The position numbers and the translations under genes were made by a program. The notes under the pieces were generated by a model. It was not told the origin of the DNA and made no database searches. It was given only the letters and a program-made list of their open reading frames with translations. From the NCBI GenBank assembly GCA_964546275.1, contig CAZJJG010000024.1, positions 1 through 20,919 of the forward strand: a DNA stretch of 20,919 nucleotides, read 5' to 3'. Below, piece after piece: positions 6,770 to 14,376 of this stretch. The number at the start of each line of letters is the position of its first letter. Within the stretch, counting starts at the first letter, position 1. This DNA comes from MED-G78 sp964546275. GTDB lineage: Bacteria; Pseudomonadota; Gammaproteobacteria; Magnimaribacterales; D2472.

Positions 6770-7654
6770 ATGAAGCGAGCTTTTGTTGTCTCATCTATTG
6801 CGATTACATTGTTGGTTCTGTGGATTGTTAACTCAGACTCAAATGAAGATGTGGGATTACAAGAAACCATTCTTCACAATGGCATCTCAAGAGATTACAT
6901 AGTCTATGTACCTGAAAATTTACCCCTCAATGCACCTCTGGTTGTTGTTGCTCATGGTTATACCTCTAGCGCCCAAACTATGATGTCTTATTCAGGAATG
7001 AATGCAGTTGCTGATACAGAAAAATTTCTTGTTGTGTACCCTCAAGGAACAAAAGATCAAAGAAATAATAATTTTTTTAATGTTGGATATGATTTTCATG
7101 CATCCTCCAAAGTAGATGATCTAGGTTTTATTAAAGCCTTAGTTACAAAACTTATTGAGGAATATAAGCTCAATTCAAATCATGTTTTTGCGACCGGCAT
7201 GTCTAATGGTGGAGATTTAAGTTTCTATTTGGCCTGTTTTGCTTCTGATATGTTTCAAGCAGTTGCTCCTATTGCAGGCAGTATGATGCAAACAACAGTT
7301 GAGGCTTGTTCACCTAAGAGACCTTTACCAGTATTTGAAGTACATGGTGATGCTGACGATGTTACGCTTTTTAAAGGTGATATGGCCAATAAAGATCAAT
7401 GGGGGCCCTATCCTGATATACCTTTTGTAATGGATTTTTGGGTGGATATGAATGCTCTGGAATTAAGTGAGATAACGAATCTGCCTGGCGTTCCTGAGGG
7501 TGAAAATTCAGTTAGTTTTCAAAGGTATTGGTCTGAAAATTCAGATCGTGAAGTTTGGTTTTATGTTATTGATGAGGGTGGTCATGACTGGCCCGTTAAT
7601 GAAATAAATACTAGCCAAGAGATATGGAAATTCTTTAAAAAATATATTAATTAG
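6770..7654 (+). CDS. Exported alpha/beta-hydrolase, PHB-depolymerase/feruloyl-esterase type
   Basis: This 294-residue protein begins with a short hydrophobic segment (about residues 4-20) that is either a signal peptide or a membrane anchor. An esterase domain of the LpqC/PHB-depolymerase family (COG3509 type) follows. The catalytic triad can be read: nucleophile Ser145 in GMSNGG, Asp196 in HGDADD, and His272 in GGHDWP. The oxyanion region VVVAHGYTSS lies at about residues 57-66. It probably cleaves ester bonds in extracellular or periplasmic substrates such as polyesters or plant/algal feruloyl esters; which one cannot be told. It follows acnB by 4 bases and is likely co-transcribed. Its last 8 bases overlap the end of purF on the opposite strand. 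Confidence 0.85.
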   Translation: MKRAFVVSSIAITLLVLWIVNSDSNEDVGLQETILHNGISRDYIVYVPENLPLNAPLVVVAHGYTSSAQTMMSYSGMNAVADTEKFLVVYPQGTKDQRNNNFFNVGYDFHASSKVDDLGFIKALVTKLIEEYKLNSNHVFATGMSNGGDLSFYLACFASDMFQAVAPIAGSMMQTTVEACSPKRPLPVFEVHGDADDVTLFKGDMANKDQWGPYPDIPFVMDFWVDMNALELSEITNLPGVPEGENSVSFQRYWSENSDREVWFYVIDEGGHDWPVNEINTSQEIWKFFKKYIN

Positions 7655-9128
7655 TTTTTAGTCTAGTCACCTTTGAATCGTCATCTCTAGAATTTTCAAG
7701 ATTTTCAAGATAGCCCTCAGTTAATGGGGTTATATATTCGCCAGTAAATACAGAGCACTCAAATTCAGTTATCCCAGTATTACCCTCCTGCACTGAAGCG
7801 ATCAGGTCTGGTAAGTCTTGATAAATAAGCCAGTCTGCACCAATTTCAGCACAAACCTCTTCATCTGTTCTGTTTGAGGCTACAAGCTCTTTTGTAGCTG
7901 GCATATCAATTCCATATAGGTTTTGATATTTAACAGCTGGCGCTGCTGATGCAAAATAAACTTTATTAGCTCCGGCCTCTTTAGCCATTTCAATAATTTT
8001 TCTACTAGTAGTTCCTCTTACAATAGAGTCATCAACTAATAAAACATTTTTACCTCTGAATTCTAAATCTAGAATATTAAGCTTTCTTCGAACGGACTTT
8101 TTACGCTCTTCTTGATTAGGCATGATAAAAGTTCTGCCTATATATCTATTTTTTACAAAACCTTCTCTATAAGGAATTTTAAGTTCATGAGCTAACTGTA
8201 AGGCTGCTGTTGTAGAGCTATCAGGTATAGGAATAACCACATCTATATCATGATCAGGCTTGGCAGCAGTTATCTTATTGGCAAGCATCTTCCCCATACG
8301 CATTCTGGATTTATAAACAGAAATTTGATCAATAGTTGAGTCAGGTCTTGCAAAATATACATATTCGAAGATACAAGGTCTTTCTTGATGAACTTCTGCA
8401 CATTGTTGAGTAAAAAGTTTGCCATTATTATCAATATAAACAGCTTCGCCTGGTTCAACATCCCGCAGAGTTTCAAATCCAAGTGATGCGAAGGCAGCAT
8501 TTTCAGATGCAATCATATATTCATCTCTATTTTTACCTTTACGAATTCCAATAACTAAGGGACGAATGCCATTGGTGTCTCTGAATCCTAACAAACCAAA
8601 ACCAGTTAAAAGTGCTATGACCGCATATGCGCCATCGCATCTTCTGTGAGTTTTAGTGACTGCTTGAAATATATGTTGAGCTTTAGGAAAAATTTCACGC
8701 TGCTTTCCAAGCTCATGAGCAAAAATATTAAGTAAAACTTCAGAATCTGAGTCTGTATTGAGATGACGCATTTCAGCATGAAATAACTCGTTAGCTAATG
8801 ATTCAGAATTAGTGAGATTGCCATTGTGAGCCAAGCTTATTCCATAGGGAGAATTAACATACATAGGTTGAGCATATTCTTCACCTGCTCCGCCTGCTGT
8901 TGGATAACGTACATGCCCTATCCCAACATTACCTAGCAGCTTTTCCATATGTCTTTGTTGAAAGACATCTCTTACATAGCCTGTGGATTTTCTTGAATTT
9001 AATTTACCTTCAACATCACACACTACCATTCCCGCAGAATCTTGACCTCGATGCTGAAGCATCAAGAGAGCGTCGTAGATGTCCCCAGCTACGTTATCTT
9101 CTGCTGATATACCAACTATTCCACACAT
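7647..9128 (-). CDS. purF: Amidophosphoribosyltransferase (glutamine PRPP amidotransferase)
   Basis: PurF makes 5-phosphoribosylamine from PRPP and glutamine, the first committed step of purine synthesis, in the cytoplasm. The protein has 493 residues (E. coli 505). The N-terminal glutaminase domain starts MCGIVGI, with Cys2 as the nucleophile once the Met is removed and no propeptide, so it is the E. coli-like type. LQHRGQDSAGM and HNGNLTN are glutaminase motifs. The C-terminal phosphoribosyltransferase domain has the PRPP loop VLLVDDSIVRGTTS at about residues 362-375, with the Asp366-Asp367 pair. It is the last gene of the minus-strand array. Its ATG overlaps the cvpA stop (TAATG), and a strong ribosome site GAGGA lies 6 bases upstream inside cvpA. 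No terminator is visible after it. Confidence 0.97.
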   Translation of the reverse strand: MCGIVGISAEDNVAGDIYDALLMLQHRGQDSAGMVVCDVEGKLNSRKSTGYVRDVFQQRHMEKLLGNVGIGHVRYPTAGGAGEEYAQPMYVNSPYGISLAHNGNLTNSESLANELFHAEMRHLNTDSDSEVLLNIFAHELGKQREIFPKAQHIFQAVTKTHRRCDGAYAVIALLTGFGLLGFRDTNGIRPLVIGIRKGKNRDEYMIASENAAFASLGFETLRDVEPGEAVYIDNNGKLFTQQCAEVHQERPCIFEYVYFARPDSTIDQISVYKSRMRMGKMLANKITAAKPDHDIDVVIPIPDSSTTAALQLAHELKIPYREGFVKNRYIGRTFIMPNQEERKKSVRRKLNILDLEFRGKNVLLVDDSIVRGTTSRKIIEMAKEAGANKVYFASAAPAVKYQNLYGIDMPATKELVASNRTDEEVCAEIGADWLIYQDLPDLIASVQEGNTGITEFECSVFTGEYITPLTEGYLENLENSRDDDSKVTRLKTN

Positions 9129-9667
9129 TATGCTTCCTCTTCGGTAGTGTCAATTAAGTCTTTAACTTCAATTAAGGCGTCATTATCTATTAAATCTCGA
9201 ATATATGCTTCTATTTGAGGTGCAATTTTTTCAATAAAGGGTGAAATCTTAGAATTCAACATGAGATCTGAATTTTTTAGTCCAGATGGCATTAATAAGA
9301 AAATTATAAAAATGACTATTAAGCCTCGACCCATTCCAAAAAGGACACCAAGAAACTTATCAAATCCAGATACACCAGACCATTTAATAAGTTTACTGAT
9401 CATATTGATAACAATGCCACCTGCAAAAATACAAGCGACAAAGATGACTATATAAGCACCAATTTTAGAAATCTCCGGATTGCCTATATAGCTAGATATA
9501 AAAGGTGAAACTAGGTATTCAAGACTGATAGCTGTTAAAAATGAGAATACCCAAAGAAATAGTGATAGAAATTCTTTAGTGAAGCCTCGAAATAGCGAAA
9601 TAATCCCTGAAATAGTTACGATAACTAAAATGGTCCAATCTGTAATATTTAAACCGAGGGCTTCCAT
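9128..9667 (-). CDS. cvpA: CvpA family inner-membrane protein
   Basis: CvpA is a small inner-membrane protein named for its requirement in colicin V production in E. coli; in other species it has been linked to envelope stress tolerance. This 179-residue copy (E. coli 162) has the family's N-terminal WTILVIVTISGIISLFRGF segment with the Arg-Gly-Phe after the first helix. Four membrane helices lie at about residues 11-28, 34-54, 67-89 and 105-125, and a soluble acidic tail follows. It sits directly before purF, as in E. coli. Its start lies 19 bases inside the SPOR-protein gene, and its stop overlaps the purF start. Confidence 0.93.
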   Translation of the reverse strand: MEALGLNITDWTILVIVTISGIISLFRGFTKEFLSLFLWVFSFLTAISLEYLVSPFISSYIGNPEISKIGAYIVIFVACIFAGGIVINMISKLIKWSGVSGFDKFLGVLFGMGRGLIVIFIIFLLMPSGLKNSDLMLNSKISPFIEKIAPQIEAYIRDLIDNDALIEVKDLIDTTEEEA

Positions 9668-10140
9668 AGCATTATTGCTCCTGCTTCTGTTTCAGTAATT
9701 TTATTAATTGAAATTATATTATTATTTATCTCATCTTCTGAAATAAATGGACCTACATAGACTGCATGGAGTTCTGCGTTTGTTTCAAGCGGCTCAACAA
9801 ATGCTTGGTAGCCACCTTGGTTAATCTTAAGAACTAGTTTTGATGCATTATCAAAAGAAGAGAAAACACTCACCCTTACAACAAATAAATTAAAATCACT
9901 CATTTGAACTTGAGCTGCTTTTTTACCCATATCTTTTGGAGCTTCAAGCGCTTCATAGGAAACATCTATGTCCTGAACAGGCTCTGCAATTAATGAAGTA
10001 TCAAAAACTGGCTGTTCTATATCAGGTATTGTCATAACAAAGGGCTTAGTGTATTTGGGTTGCGGTGACAGTAGATAGAACAAGGTAAAAAGCAAAACTG
10101 CAGCTGTGAATAAAGTTCCTGTTACTCTTTCAATACTCAT
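9649..10140 (-). CDS. dedD: SPOR-domain protein, DedD-like
   Basis: This 163-residue bitopic membrane protein has a short cytoplasmic start, one membrane helix at about residues 7-24, a Pro-rich and acidic linker, and a C-terminal SPOR domain at about 85-161. SPOR domains bind denuded peptidoglycan glycan strands at the division septum. DedD (E. coli, 220 aa) is a division protein in the same place, just upstream of cvpA-purF. The name rests on position plus architecture, since SPOR sequences themselves are weakly conserved. It starts on the last base of the accD stop, where folC would normally intervene, and overlaps cvpA by 19 bases. Confidence 0.8.
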   Translation of the reverse strand: MSIERVTGTLFTAAVLLFTLFYLLSPQPKYTKPFVMTIPDIEQPVFDTSLIAEPVQDIDVSYEALEAPKDMGKKAAQVQMSDFNLFVVRVSVFSSFDNASKLVLKINQGGYQAFVEPLETNAELHAVYVGPFISEDEINNNIISINKITETEAGAIMLWKPSV

Positions 10141-10991
10141 TATTTTTTATATATTTTTTTTAATAGTCCTGCAATTTTTGTTCGTAAATCTCTTCTATGC
10201 ACAATCATATCAATAGCGCCATGATCTAGTAAAAATTCTGCTTTTTGAAAATCATCTGGTAGTTCAACTCTCACAGTATCTTCAATAACTCTTCGGCCTG
10301 CAAAACCAACATAAGCTTTAGGCTCAGCAATATTAATGTCGCCCAACATAGCTAAACTTGCTGACACACCGCCAAAGATAGGATCCACCATAACAGAAAT
10401 ATAAGGTAATTTTTTCGCTTTAAGTCTTTGAATGGCCGCTGAGGTTTTAGCCATCTGCATTAAAGAAACCATAGATTCTTGCATCCTAGCTCCACCACTT
10501 GTTGAGAAACATATAAAAGGAATATTTTCTTTAATAGCCTGATTAATACCTTCTACAAACTTTTCTCCAACAACTCCACCCATAGATCCGCCCATGAATT
10601 TAAACTCAAATGCAGCTATCACTACCGGAATATCTTTAACATGGCCTTGGGCTATTAAAATAGCCTCATTTTCCCCAGTAGCACTTACCGCATCCCTTAC
10701 TCTTGTTGTGTAATATTTAGTATCTTTAAACTTTAATGGATCTTTGCTTTTAATATCAGCAGCTATTTCTTTATAGACTGCATTATCAAGAAATTGTTCT
10801 AATCGAAGGCGAGCACCTATTCTTAAATGATGATCACATTTTTGACAGACATACAGGGCTTTTTCTAGTTCAGGTTTATATAAAGTTGCTTCACAAGAGG
10901 GACATGAAATCCAAAGTCCATCTGGAACTTTGCTCTTATTGGTCGAAGTGTTTATTCCTATGGATGGAATAAGTCTTGTTAACCAGTTCAT
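10140..10991 (-). CDS. accD: Acetyl-CoA carboxylase carboxyltransferase beta subunit
   Basis: AccD, with AccA, transfers the carboxyl group from carboxybiotin to acetyl-CoA to make malonyl-CoA, the first step of fatty acid synthesis. The 283 residues (E. coli 304) begin with the zinc ribbon, Cys30, Cys33, Cys49 and Cys52 (CPSC and CQKC). The crotonase-like carboxyltransferase domain carries FMGGSMGGVVGEKF, SGGARMQES and FGGVSASLAMLGD. The start and stop overlap the trpA stop and dedD start respectively (both TAATG). The C-terminus is slightly shorter than in E. coli. accA is not in the window. Confidence 0.97.
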   Translation of the reverse strand: MNWLTRLIPSIGINTSTNKSKVPDGLWISCPSCEATLYKPELEKALYVCQKCDHHLRIGARLRLEQFLDNAVYKEIAADIKSKDPLKFKDTKYYTTRVRDAVSATGENEAILIAQGHVKDIPVVIAAFEFKFMGGSMGGVVGEKFVEGINQAIKENIPFICFSTSGGARMQESMVSLMQMAKTSAAIQRLKAKKLPYISVMVDPIFGGVSASLAMLGDINIAEPKAYVGFAGRRVIEDTVRVELPDDFQKAEFLLDHGAIDMIVHRRDLRTKIAGLLKKIYKK

Positions 10992-11776
10992 TAATTAATT
11001 GCCCTATGTAAATCCTTTAAATACTCTTCTATATTGCTGAAATCTTTTGTGTCTTTAGCGGCATCAATCATCTCAACAATCGATGAACCAACAATAACAC
11101 CATCGGCACACTTTGCAAGAATCTTGGCATCTTCAGCAGTCTTGATACCAAAACCTGCAAGAGTTGGAAGTTGGGTATATTGTCGAATTTTTCCAATATT
11201 TTTTTGTATCTCATTCATGTCTAAATTCGATGAGCCTGTAACGCCTCTTAAATTTACATAATAGATAAATCCTGAGCTATTTTGAGTAATTTGTTTAATC
11301 CTCTCATCAGATGTAGTTGGTGAAATTAATGAAATAGTATCTATATTAGGATTTGTTAATCCATAAGTATCTAATTTAAGCTCTCCTGGTATATCGACTA
11401 CCAGCAAAGCATCCACACCCAGGCTATCTGACTTTTCAATAAGTGCTGTATGAGAGATAAAGGTATTCAAATATCCCATAAGTACAATAGGAGTTACTGT
11501 ATCAATACTTCTAAATTCAATAACCATATCAATGATCTTTTTAAGAGAAATATCTTTTTTTAGCGCTCTATCATGAGCTTTTTGAATAATGGGTCCCTCA
11601 GCGATAGGGTCAGTGAAAGGCACACCTATTTCAATAACATCAACACCAGATTTAACAAATAGATGCATAAGTTCAAGTGTGGTATCAAGATCTGGATCTC
11701 CTGCTACAAGATAGGCAACTAAAGCTTTTTTGTTTTCAGTTTTTAACGAAGCAAGCTTCGCATTTAATTTATTCAA
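10991..11776 (-). CDS. trpA: Tryptophan synthase alpha subunit
   Basis: TrpA cleaves indole-3-glycerol phosphate to indole and glyceraldehyde-3-phosphate, passing indole to TrpB through the complex tunnel. It is a 261-residue TIM barrel (Salmonella 268). The catalytic base Glu49 is present in VIEIGVPF. The position of the second catalytic acid, Asp60 in Salmonella (DPLADGP), is Glu60 here (DPIAEGP). The phosphate loop is seen as GFGIKTAEDA and ADGVIVGSSIV. The only reasonable start is TTG at 11776, overlapping the trpB stop as TTGA; the next in-frame Met is about 37 residues inside. The N-terminal NKLNAKLASL matches family starts. The stop overlaps the accD start. Confidence 0.95.
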   Translation of the reverse strand: MNKLNAKLASLKTENKKALVAYLVAGDPDLDTTLELMHLFVKSGVDVIEIGVPFTDPIAEGPIIQKAHDRALKKDISLKKIIDMVIEFRSIDTVTPIVLMGYLNTFISHTALIEKSDSLGVDALLVVDIPGELKLDTYGLTNPNIDTISLISPTTSDERIKQITQNSSGFIYYVNLRGVTGSSNLDMNEIQKNIGKIRQYTQLPTLAGFGIKTAEDAKILAKCADGVIVGSSIVEMIDAAKDTKDFSNIEEYLKDLHRAIN

Positions 11777-12975
11777 AATAAAATACCATCTATCTCAGCT
11801 ACTGTGTTGATATCCTTATCACCTCTACCAGATACGTTGACTACAATATTAGCTTCATTGCCAAGCTCTTTGGCGAGAACTGGAAGATAAGCAAAAGCAT
11901 GAGCTGTTTCAAGCGCAGGCATAATCCCTTCTAACTCAGTGACTTCATGGAAGGCTTTAAGCGCATCGTCGTCGCTTACAGCAACATATTCAGCTCTTCC
12001 TATATCTTTTAACCATGAATGCTCAGGACCCACTCCTGGATAGTCTAGGCCGGCTGAAACTGACTTGGTATCTTTGACCTGGCCTGCTTCATCTTGCATC
12101 AAATAACTTCGAGCTCCATGTAAAACTCCAGGCGTTCCATCATTTAATGGAGCTGCATGCTCACCTGTCTCAACGCCCTTGCCACCAGCTTCAACTCCAA
12201 TAAGTCTCACGCCTTCTTTTTCTATAAAAGGATAAAAAGCACCCATTGCATTTGAGCCTCCACCAACACATGCAACCACTGCATCAGGCAGAGCATTAAA
12301 AAGCTCTTGTGATTGAGTTATAAGCTCCTGACCAACAACAGAATTAAAATCTCTAACAATCATAGGGTATGGATGAGGACCAGTAACACTACCAATAATA
12401 TAATAGGTGTCATCAACATTCGTTACCCAATCCCTTAAGGCTTCGTTCAAAGCATCTTTTAAAGTTGCTGAGCCTGAATCAACCGGATGCACTTCTGCGC
12501 CGAGTAATTTAATTCTATAAACATTTAAAGACTGACGTTTTACATCCTCTGCACCCATGTAAATATGACACTCAAGGCCTAATCTAGCTGCAACAGTTGC
12601 AGTAGCTACCCCATGCTGGCCTGCTCCAGTTTCTGCGATGATTCTTTTTTTACCCATGTGTTTGGCAAGCAATATTTGCCCAACTGTATTATTAATTTTA
12701 TGCGCGCCGGTATGATTAAGGTCTTCTCTTTTTAACCAAATCTTTCCACCGCCATAATGCTCTGTTAATCTTTTTGCAAAATACAAGGGTGAAGGTCTGC
12801 CCACAAAATGCGATAAGTCCTTATAAAACTCATCAATAAATGCAGGGTCGTCTTTTAATTGACGGTAGGTAGTTTCAAGCTCATCAAGTGCATACATGAG
12901 GGTTTCTGGAACAAACTTTCCTCCATATTCACCAAAGAATCCGTTGATATCTGGAAAATTATCTTTATTGCTCAT
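11773..12975 (-). CDS. trpB: Tryptophan synthase beta subunit
   Basis: TrpB condenses indole with serine to make tryptophan, using PLP, in an alpha2-beta2 complex with TrpA. The protein has 400 residues (Salmonella 397). The PLP lysine is Lys93 in HTGAHKINNTVGQ. The catalytic Glu is about residue 115 in ETGAGQHG, and the phosphate cradle is GGGSNAMG. The N-terminal FFGEYGGKFVPETLM is typical of the TrpB1 type that pairs with TrpA. It overlaps trpF by 4 bases (ATGA) and trpA by 4 bases (TTGA). All key residues look intact, unlike the neighbouring TrpF and TrpA. Confidence 0.97.
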   Translation of the reverse strand: MSNKDNFPDINGFFGEYGGKFVPETLMYALDELETTYRQLKDDPAFIDEFYKDLSHFVGRPSPLYFAKRLTEHYGGGKIWLKREDLNHTGAHKINNTVGQILLAKHMGKKRIIAETGAGQHGVATATVAARLGLECHIYMGAEDVKRQSLNVYRIKLLGAEVHPVDSGSATLKDALNEALRDWVTNVDDTYYIIGSVTGPHPYPMIVRDFNSVVGQELITQSQELFNALPDAVVACVGGGSNAMGAFYPFIEKEGVRLIGVEAGGKGVETGEHAAPLNDGTPGVLHGARSYLMQDEAGQVKDTKSVSAGLDYPGVGPEHSWLKDIGRAEYVAVSDDDALKAFHEVTELEGIMPALETAHAFAYLPVLAKELGNEANIVVNVSGRGDKDINTVAEIDGILF

Positions 12976-13589
12976 AGTCTGATTGTTTCTACTATTTTAG
13001 TAATTAATGTTGTGTCTTTCATTCCAGGTTCTGACTCTACGCCTGAATTGATATCAAGACACCAAGGGTTCACATTTAATCCATTATCAACATTTTTAAG
13101 ATTAATTCCACCTGAAAGGATGATCTTGATATTGTCTAAAGCTTCTTTGGTAATCCAGTCCCAATTAAAGCTCTCACCAGTTCCACCAGCCATTCCGGCT
13201 TTGTAAGTTTCTAATAAAATTGCATCTGCAGATTCGTATTCATTAATAAGACTTAAAGACTCCTTTGATTCCATGCGAATAGCTTTCCAATAATCCATCC
13301 CAAAAGATTCACATAGGTCTATTGTTTCATCGCCGTGGAATTGCAGGATAGGATTTTCAAAATAAGATATTGCTGAATAGACTTCTTCTTCGCTGGGATT
13401 TACGAAAACACAAACAGGTCTCACAGTACCAAAGTTAACCTCATGTAGTTTTGCTAAAAAGTCAGACTCTACATTACGAACACTACCTTCAAAAAAAATA
13501 AAGCCGGCGTAATCAATATTGAGCTCACAACAAGCCTCTAAAGTTTCTAGATCAGAAATACCACAAATTTTTACTTTTATATCGCTCAT
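12972..13589 (-). CDS. trpF: Phosphoribosylanthranilate isomerase
   Basis: TrpF converts phosphoribosylanthranilate to CdRP in tryptophan synthesis by an Amadori rearrangement. Here it is a free-standing 205-residue TIM barrel rather than fused to TrpC. KICGI at the N-terminus gives the general base Cys9. QFHGDE and the phosphate-binding LSGGINLKNV and DINSGVE segments are present. Several usual residues differ: the general-acid Asp of the F-D-W motif is Asn142 (GESFNWDW), LLD is LLE, and SPR is SVR. The fold and operon position are clear; activity is expected but less certain than for its neighbours. It overlaps both truA and trpB by 4 bases (ATGA). Confidence 0.93.
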   Translation of the reverse strand: MSDIKVKICGISDLETLEACCELNIDYAGFIFFEGSVRNVESDFLAKLHEVNFGTVRPVCVFVNPSEEEVYSAISYFENPILQFHGDETIDLCESFGMDYWKAIRMESKESLSLINEYESADAILLETYKAGMAGGTGESFNWDWITKEALDNIKIILSGGINLKNVDNGLNVNPWCLDINSGVESEPGMKDTTLITKIVETIRL

Positions 13590-14371
13590 ATATTAAATCT
13601 TGAAATGATGTCTTGTGATGGGCTCTTGATTGCTACTTCTGAATGATAACGTGGTCCAAGAAAAAATAAACCTTTGGCTGTTAATGTTTTACCAGCTAGA
13701 TTTCTATCTTTGGCAGCTAGAAGTTCTGGAATGGTAATATCTACTTCACCTTTTGACATTCCAACAAGAGTCCCAGCAATAATTCTTACCATATTATGTA
13801 AAAAAGCAGTTGCTGAGATATTTAGTATTAAAAAAGGCCCATTTTCAATTAATGCTATAGCTTTTACCTCTTTTACAGGGTTTTTTGACCCACAACTTGA
13901 ACTTCTAAAGGAAGAAAAGTCATGTTGACCAACCAGCTCTTGTGATGCTTGATGAATTTTATCTATATCCAATGTCGTATTGTCCCAATAGACAAAATTA
14001 TCAAAGAAAGTTGGTTTATTTTTAGAGTTATAAATCACATAGGAGTAATATCTTTCCAAAGCAGAGAATCTAGAATGAAAATCATCAGCAACCTCTTGAA
14101 TATTTTTGATAGCAATAGTTTTTGGTAAATTAGAATTTAATCCTCTAATCCATTCATCTTTACTTCTTTGAATAGACGTTTCGAAATCAAAAACTTGAGA
14201 TAGCGCATGAACGCCTGCATCTGTTCTGCCTGAATAATTAAATGAATGAGGCTCTACTGATATCTTGCGAAAAGCTTGTTCAATATGTCCTTGAACTGTT
14301 GGGAGATCTGTTTGATTTTGAAAGCCGTGATAAGGAGTGCCTTCATACTCTACTGTGCAAGCTAATCGCAC
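13586..14371 (-). CDS. truA: tRNA pseudouridine(38-40) synthase
   Basis: TruA makes pseudouridine at positions 38-40 of the tRNA anticodon arm. The protein has 261 residues (E. coli 270). The catalytic Asp51 lies in GRTDAGVHALSQV. YYSYVIYN and FLHNMVRIIAGTLVGMSKG are the other conserved strands of the TruA fold. The start is GTG at 14371, five bases after the fimV stop. It gives MRLACTVEYEGTPYHGFQ, which aligns with the family N-terminus. The stop overlaps the trpF start (ATGA). The fimV–truA–trpF neighbourhood is a familiar gammaproteobacterial order. Confidence 0.96.
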   Translation of the reverse strand: MRLACTVEYEGTPYHGFQNQTDLPTVQGHIEQAFRKISVEPHSFNYSGRTDAGVHALSQVFDFETSIQRSKDEWIRGLNSNLPKTIAIKNIQEVADDFHSRFSALERYYSYVIYNSKNKPTFFDNFVYWDNTTLDIDKIHQASQELVGQHDFSSFRSSSCGSKNPVKEVKAIALIENGPFLILNISATAFLHNMVRIIAGTLVGMSKGEVDITIPELLAAKDRNLAGKTLTAKGLFFLGPRYHSEVAIKSPSQDIISRFNI

Positions 14372-14376
14372 TTTAT

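Noticed and set aside
7630..7662. A/T-only inverted repeat at the esterase/purF junction as a bidirectional terminator
   Set aside because: The pairing is between A and T runs with no GC in the stem; such pairing is common by chance in this AT-rich DNA.
7689..7712. Short tandem repeat of ATTTTCAAG near the end of purF
   Set aside because: Two copies of nine bases encode a repeated Leu-Glu-Asn in the variable C-terminal tail of PurF; nothing suggests a functional repeat.
8900..9157. A + strand open frame opposite the purF start and cvpA end
   Set aside because: The opposite strand is clearly PurF with its catalytic Cys2 and a strong ribosome site; no independent support exists for the antisense frame.
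12859..13206. A 115-codon + strand open frame across the trpB/trpF junction
   Set aside because: It lies opposite two well-conserved enzymes and shows no motif or ribosome site; it is a shadow frame.
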